A stretch of 64,000 nt of DNA from Snuella sedimenti. GTDB lineage: Bacteria; Bacteroidota; Bacteroidia; Flavobacteriales; Flavobacteriaceae. The stretch lies in the NCBI RefSeq assembly GCF_016428595.1, contig NZ_JAELVQ010000003.1, forward strand, positions 124,001 to 188,000, in the 5' to 3' direction. Every line of letters starts with the position of its first letter. The first letter of the stretch is position 1. Of this stretch, positions 60,349-64,000 are shown piece after piece. A program made the position numbers and the translations under genes. The notes under the pieces were generated by a model that ran no database searches, had not been told where the DNA came from, and saw nothing but the letters and a program-made list of their open reading frames with translations.

Positions 60349-62262
60349 ATGAGTAAAATTATTGGAATCGATTTAGGAACAACCAACTCTTGCGTTTCGG
60401 TAATGGAAGGTAACGAGCCTGTTGTAATCCCGAACTCAGAAGGTAAGCGTACTACACCGTCTGTAATCGCATTTGTAGAAGGAGGAGAAATCAAGGTTGG
60501 TGATCCTGCTAAGCGCCAGGCTGTAACTAACCCTAAAAAAACAGTTTATTCAATTAAACGTTTTATGGGTAATAAATATTCTGAATCCAAGCATGAAGCA
60601 GAACGAGTACCGTATACAGTAGTAAAAGGGGATAATGATACGCCACGAGTAGATATAGACGGACGTTTGTATACGCCTCAAGAATTATCAGCTATGATTC
60701 TTCAAAAGATGAAGAAAACAGCTGAGGATTATTTAGGCACATCGGTAAGTGAAGCTGTTATTACCGTACCAGCATATTTTAACGATGCACAGCGTCAGGC
60801 TACAAAAGAAGCAGGTGAAATTGCAGGATTGAAAGTTCGTAGAATTATTAACGAACCTACAGCTGCTGCATTGGCTTACGGTATGGATAAGAAAGGTACC
60901 GATCAAAAGATAGTGGTATTTGATTTTGGTGGGGGAACGCACGATGTATCTATCCTAGAATTAGGAGATGGTGTATTTGAAGTATTGTCTACCGATGGAG
61001 ATACGCACTTAGGGGGTGACGATGTTGATGAGAAGATCATTAACTGGTTGGCAGATGAGTTTAAGGCAGAAGAAAACTTAGACCTTCGTCAAGATCCAAT
61101 GTCTTTACAACGTTTAAAAGAAGCGGCAGAAAAAGCTAAGATAGAATTGTCGTCTTCTGAGCAAACAGAAATTAACTTACCATATATCACAGCAACAGCC
61201 ACTGGGCCAAAGCACTTGGTACGTAGTTTAACACGTTCAAAATTTGAGCAATTAATCGATGATTTGGTTAAGCGTACCATCGAGCCATGTCAGTCTGCAT
61301 TAAAAGCAGCCGGACTGAGTAAAGGCGATATCGATCAAATTATATTGGTAGGTGGTTCTACACGTATTCCTGCAGTTCAAAAAGCGGTTGAGAGCTTCTT
61401 TGGAAAAGCACCAAGTAAAGGTGTTAACCCAGATGAGGTAGTATCGTTAGGAGCTGGTATCCAAGGTGGTGTTTTAACAGGAGATGTTAAGGACGTATTA
61501 CTTTTAGATGTAACGCCTTTATCACTTGGTATTGAAACAATGGGTAATGTCATGACAAAACTTATTGAAGCCAATACAACCATTCCGACCAAGAAATCAC
61601 AGGTTTTCTCTACAGCAGCCGATAATCAGCCATCAGTAGAGATTCATGTGCTACAAGGAGAGAGAGCTATGGCAGCAGATAATAAGACTATTGGTCGTTT
61701 CCATTTAGATGGTATTCCACCAGCACAAAGAGGAGTGCCTCAAATTGAAGTGACTTTCGATATCGATGCCAACGGTATTATTCACGTAACTGCTACAGAT
61801 AAAGCGACTAATAAAACGCAAAACATTCGTATTGAAGCTTCTTCAGGTTTAACGGAAGAAGAAATCGAAAAAATGAAAGCGGATGCAGAAGCAAATGCTG
61901 AAGCGGATAAAAAAGCAGCTGAGAATGCTAAGAAGTTAAACGAAGCGGATTCTATGATCTTCCAAACTGAAAAGCAATTAGCTGAATTTGGTGATAAGTT
62001 ATCTGATGATAAAAAGAAACCTATCGAAGATGCTTTAGAAGAACTTAAAAAGGCTTATGAAACTAAAGATTTGGCAGTTATCGAGCCAGCTTTAGAGAAA
62101 ATAAACGAAGCTTGGAAAGTTGCATCCGAAGAGATGTACAAAGCACAAGCAGAAGCGCAACAGCAACAAGGTGGCGATGCCGCTCCAGGACCAGATGCAA
62201 GTCAGAATGGACAAGGCGAAGGAAGTGATGTTGAAGACGTGGACTTTGAAGAAGTCAAGTAG
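60349..62262 (+). CDS. dnaK: Chaperone DnaK (Hsp70)
   Basis: A 637-residue Hsp70. Motifs are [18 protein letters not shown] at the N-terminus, [39 protein letters not shown] and [20 protein letters not shown]. The substrate-binding domain follows, and then a Q/G-rich tail ending in [11 protein letters not shown], the typical DnaK tail that binds co-chaperones. The stop is TAG at 62260. An identical DFEEVK-stop is encoded again 47 bases downstream (62289-62309), evidence of an insertion. No grpE or dnaJ gene lies next to it in this window. Confidence 0.97.
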   Translation: MSKIIGIDLGTTNSCVSVMEGNEPVVIPNSEGKRTTPSVIAFVEGGEIKVGDPAKRQAVTNPKKTVYSIKRFMGNKYSESKHEAERVPYTVVKGDNDTPRVDIDGRLYTPQELSAMILQKMKKTAEDYLGTSVSEAVITVPAYFNDAQRQATKEAGEIAGLKVRRIINEPTAAALAYGMDKKGTDQKIVVFDFGGGTHDVSILELGDGVFEVLSTDGDTHLGGDDVDEKIINWLADEFKAEENLDLRQDPMSLQRLKEAAEKAKIELSSSEQTEINLPYITATATGPKHLVRSLTRSKFEQLIDDLVKRTIEPCQSALKAAGLSKGDIDQIILVGGSTRIPAVQKAVESFFGKAPSKGVNPDEVVSLGAGIQGGVLTGDVKDVLLLDVTPLSLGIETMGNVMTKLIEANTTIPTKKSQVFSTAADNQPSVEIHVLQGERAMAADNKTIGRFHLDGIPPAQRGVPQIEVTFDIDANGIIHVTATDKATNKTQNIRIEASSGLTEEEIEKMKADAEANAEADKKAAENAKKLNEADSMIFQTEKQLAEFGDKLSDDKKKPIEDALEELKKAYETKDLAVIEPALEKINEAWKVASEEMYKAQAEAQQQQGGDAAPGPDASQNGQGEGSDVEDVDFEEVK

Positions 62263-62309
62263 CTTGTCCTGAGCCAAGTCGAAGGGTAGACTTCGAAGAA
62301 GTGAAATAA
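62242..62309 (+). repeat. Duplicated dnaK tail around a short inserted repeat
   Basis: GACTTTGAAGAAGT (62242-62255, in dnaK) is repeated as GACTTCGAAGAAGT (62289-62302), one difference in 14. The second copy would read DFEEVK-TAA in its own frame. Between them is CTTGTCCTGAGCCAAGTCGAAGGG, read as 62263-62286, similar to dispersed CTGAG...GTCGAAGG repeats of many bacteria. This looks like insertion of a repeat with a direct duplication of its target. Confidence 0.7.
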
Positions 62310-62372
62310 AGTTTGAAGCTTGAAGGCAGAAAACGCAAGTTAAATGTCTAAAAGGCTGAAATTAGAAAAAAG

Positions 62373-62400
62373 GCGCAACTAGAAATGGTTGCGCTTTTTT
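62373..62400 (+). terminator. Rho-independent terminator after dnaK
   Basis: GCGCAAC and GTTGCGC form a perfect 7-bp stem (extended by A/T pairs) around an 8-base loop, followed by TTTTTTT. Confidence 0.83.
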
Positions 62401-62473
62401 ATTGTTTTATAACTGTTTGTAATTGGTATTGATTTTATTGAAGTGATTAAAACTTTACACACTTAGTGAGATA

Positions 62474-63868
62474 CTACCGTTTCTTATTAAAGTCTTTCAT
62501 CCCTTTAACATCTTTAAATTTATTAAGCATAAGATTTTTATGTATTCTATAATTGATATTCATCCAAAACCCTTCATCCCATAAAGGATCCATTAAACCA
62601 GATTCCCATGCTTCCAATTCATCTGTTAAATCGTCATAAGTTTTTGGGGCTAACTTAGACAAATCGAAAGTCTCTCCTAGGTCATTTTTTAAATTATACA
62701 TTCTACTTCCAAAACTGTCTAATCTAATAAGTTTTTCATTTCCAATTCGAACTGCTGCCGTATTTAATTTTCTCCAAAATAATTTTTTATGGGGATCCCC
62801 TTTTTTATTGCCTTTCAAATAAGGTAACAAGTTTACGCCGTCCAATTCTAAATTACTATTAATGCTTGCAGCAGCAATGGCTGTAGTAAAAATATCTAAT
62901 GACGAGGTTAATCCGTCAAAAGAAATGTTCTCTTTTATTTTGTTTTTCCAACTTACAACAAAAGGAACTCTATGCCCTCCTTCATATTTATTACCCTTAA
63001 AACCTTTTAAAATTCCATTATTAGATTGGTTGGTGGTTGCACCTCCATTATCACTTAAAAAGAATATAAGCGTATTCTCCAATTGCTTTGTAGTTTCTAA
63101 TTTAGCAATCAATTTTCCAATATTCTCATCTAAAGACCAAGTCATAGCAGCCAATTTTTGCCTTGGATGATTTTGAAACATTTTCAGGTGTTCTGGCTTA
63201 GCTTCCATTGGAGTATGTACGGCATTATAAGCTAAGTACATAAAAAATGGCTCATATTTATTTTCTTCAATGTATGTTAAAGCTTTATTAGTTAACACAT
63301 CTGTTAGATAGCCTTTAAATTTTTGCCGAACACCGTTATGTTGTAGCATATTCTTTTCAGTAGGATTATCTATCGGAAAATAAGATCTACTTCCCGATAA
63401 AAATCCATAAAAATCATCAAAACCTCTTTCATTAGGATGATCATCTTCATTATATCCTAGATGCCATTTTCCTAATGCAATAGTTCTATAATGGTTATTT
63501 TTAAAAACATTTGCTAAAGTTGGCACACCATTCGGTAGACCAATTTCTCCAGATTCTTTATTCCCTGTTCCATTCGCTTCAAAACCAAATCGTTGTTGAT
63601 ACCTTCCTGTTAACATACCTGCTCTTGAAGGTGCGCATACAGACGCAGAAACATGTGCATCGGTAAAGACAATTCCATTTTTGGCCAGATTATCTATATT
63701 AGGGGTTTGTAAATCTTTACATCCCATAAAGCCAAAGTCTGCATATCCGGCATCGTCAATAAGAATTACTATTATATTTGGTTGCTTTGATTCATTTATC
63801 TGTCCAAAACAATAAGATTTTGGAATTGTAAATAGTACAACTAAAAAAAAACAAATTTTTAAATTCAT
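62474..63868 (-). CDS. Type I (formylglycine) sulfatase, S1 family
   Basis: A 464-residue protein with a signal peptide (MNLKICFFLVVLFTIPKSYC). The formylglycine signature C-A-P-S-R appears in SVCAPSRAGMLTGRYQQRFG. Metal-binding residues are in LIDDAGYADFGFMG and LSDNGGATTNQSN, with GKWHLGY in between, as in S1 sulfatases. It removes sulfate esters, for example from marine algal polysaccharides. It stands alone here, facing dnaK, with no other carbohydrate-active gene in the window. It must be matured by a sulfatase-modifying enzyme encoded elsewhere. Confidence 0.92.
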   Translation of the reverse strand: MNLKICFFLVVLFTIPKSYCFGQINESKQPNIIVILIDDAGYADFGFMGCKDLQTPNIDNLAKNGIVFTDAHVSASVCAPSRAGMLTGRYQQRFGFEANGTGNKESGEIGLPNGVPTLANVFKNNHYRTIALGKWHLGYNEDDHPNERGFDDFYGFLSGSRSYFPIDNPTEKNMLQHNGVRQKFKGYLTDVLTNKALTYIEENKYEPFFMYLAYNAVHTPMEAKPEHLKMFQNHPRQKLAAMTWSLDENIGKLIAKLETTKQLENTLIFFLSDNGGATTNQSNNGILKGFKGNKYEGGHRVPFVVSWKNKIKENISFDGLTSSLDIFTTAIAAASINSNLELDGVNLLPYLKGNKKGDPHKKLFWRKLNTAAVRIGNEKLIRLDSFGSRMYNLKNDLGETFDLSKLAPKTYDDLTDELEAWESGLMDPLWDEGFWMNINYRIHKNLMLNKFKDVKGMKDFNKKR

Positions 63869-64000
63869 ATAAGGTGGTTTTAATTAAGAATACAGATTTG
63901 GCTCACTATCAGTCTAGACATATAATTAAGGAACTCTATCTAATAAAAAAATCAACTTTGAATTATGTAGATTTTTTCAGGACTAAACAGGTTTGTTGGA

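Noticed and set aside
1-64000. CRISPR array, integrase, transposase or prophage genes
   Set aside because: No evenly spaced direct repeats with unique spacers and no cas, integrase, transposase or phage structural genes were seen.

Overview
The window looks like chromosomal DNA of a Bacteroidetes bacterium, most likely a marine member of the Flavobacteriaceae. The base composition is low in GC. There is a complete SusC/SusD pair, Bacteroidetes-type promoter -7 boxes (TAnnTTTG), many short-leader genes without Shine-Dalgarno sequences, TlpA-type lipoproteins, a TPR-type sensor kinase and an S1-type sulfatase. No rRNA or CRISPR array is present. One tRNA gene (tRNA-Ser, anticodon UGA) is found.

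Layout. 1-2839 (minus strand): molybdenum cofactor genes (moeB/thiF-like partial, moaD, mobA, a short ModE-type regulator, moeA). 3008-9232 (plus): a periplasmic nitrate reductase operon, napD-napA-napB, then a tetraheme c-type lipoprotein and an NrfC/NrfD-like quinol-oxidising pair, followed by an Fnr-type regulator (9398) and an outer-membrane barrel protein (10734). The Moco genes supply the cofactor for NapA. 12196-14644: two TlpA-like thioredoxins. 14762-17612 (minus): a LuxR-type response regulator and TPR sensor kinase, divergent from a DUF6242-like lipoprotein and a SusC/SusD pair (18005-24166). 24306-36076: a long run of envelope redox and proteolysis genes (thioredoxin, SRPBCC protein, M16 protease, DsbC-like protein, DsbD, TlpA lipoprotein, class V aminotransferase, TrxB).

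36893-39047: a small accessory segment between a terminator and tRNA-Ser. It holds a three-gene hipB-hipS-hipT toxin-antitoxin locus with three evenly spaced operators, a 30-bp perfect palindrome and a frameshifted gene remnant. 39351-63868: mostly housekeeping genes (nitroreductase, DegT aminotransferase, ribB with a dead GTP cyclohydrolase II half, LptF/G, LolA, FtsK, DgkA, a Tpx/thioredoxin/peroxiredoxin group, NhaC, a trans-sulfuration enzyme with a divergent Lrp regulator, RluA, panB, sdaA, dnaK, sulfatase).

The points most worth a second look are: the hipBST locus and its 40-bp operator spacing; the abrupt GC-rich block inside trxB; the duplicated tetraheme NapB with an NrfCD-like electron donor; a 166-bp full-length palindromic MITE-like element before dnaK; and a short insertion at the 3' end of dnaK that duplicated the last codons. 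A second palindromic element lies at 10193-10356.
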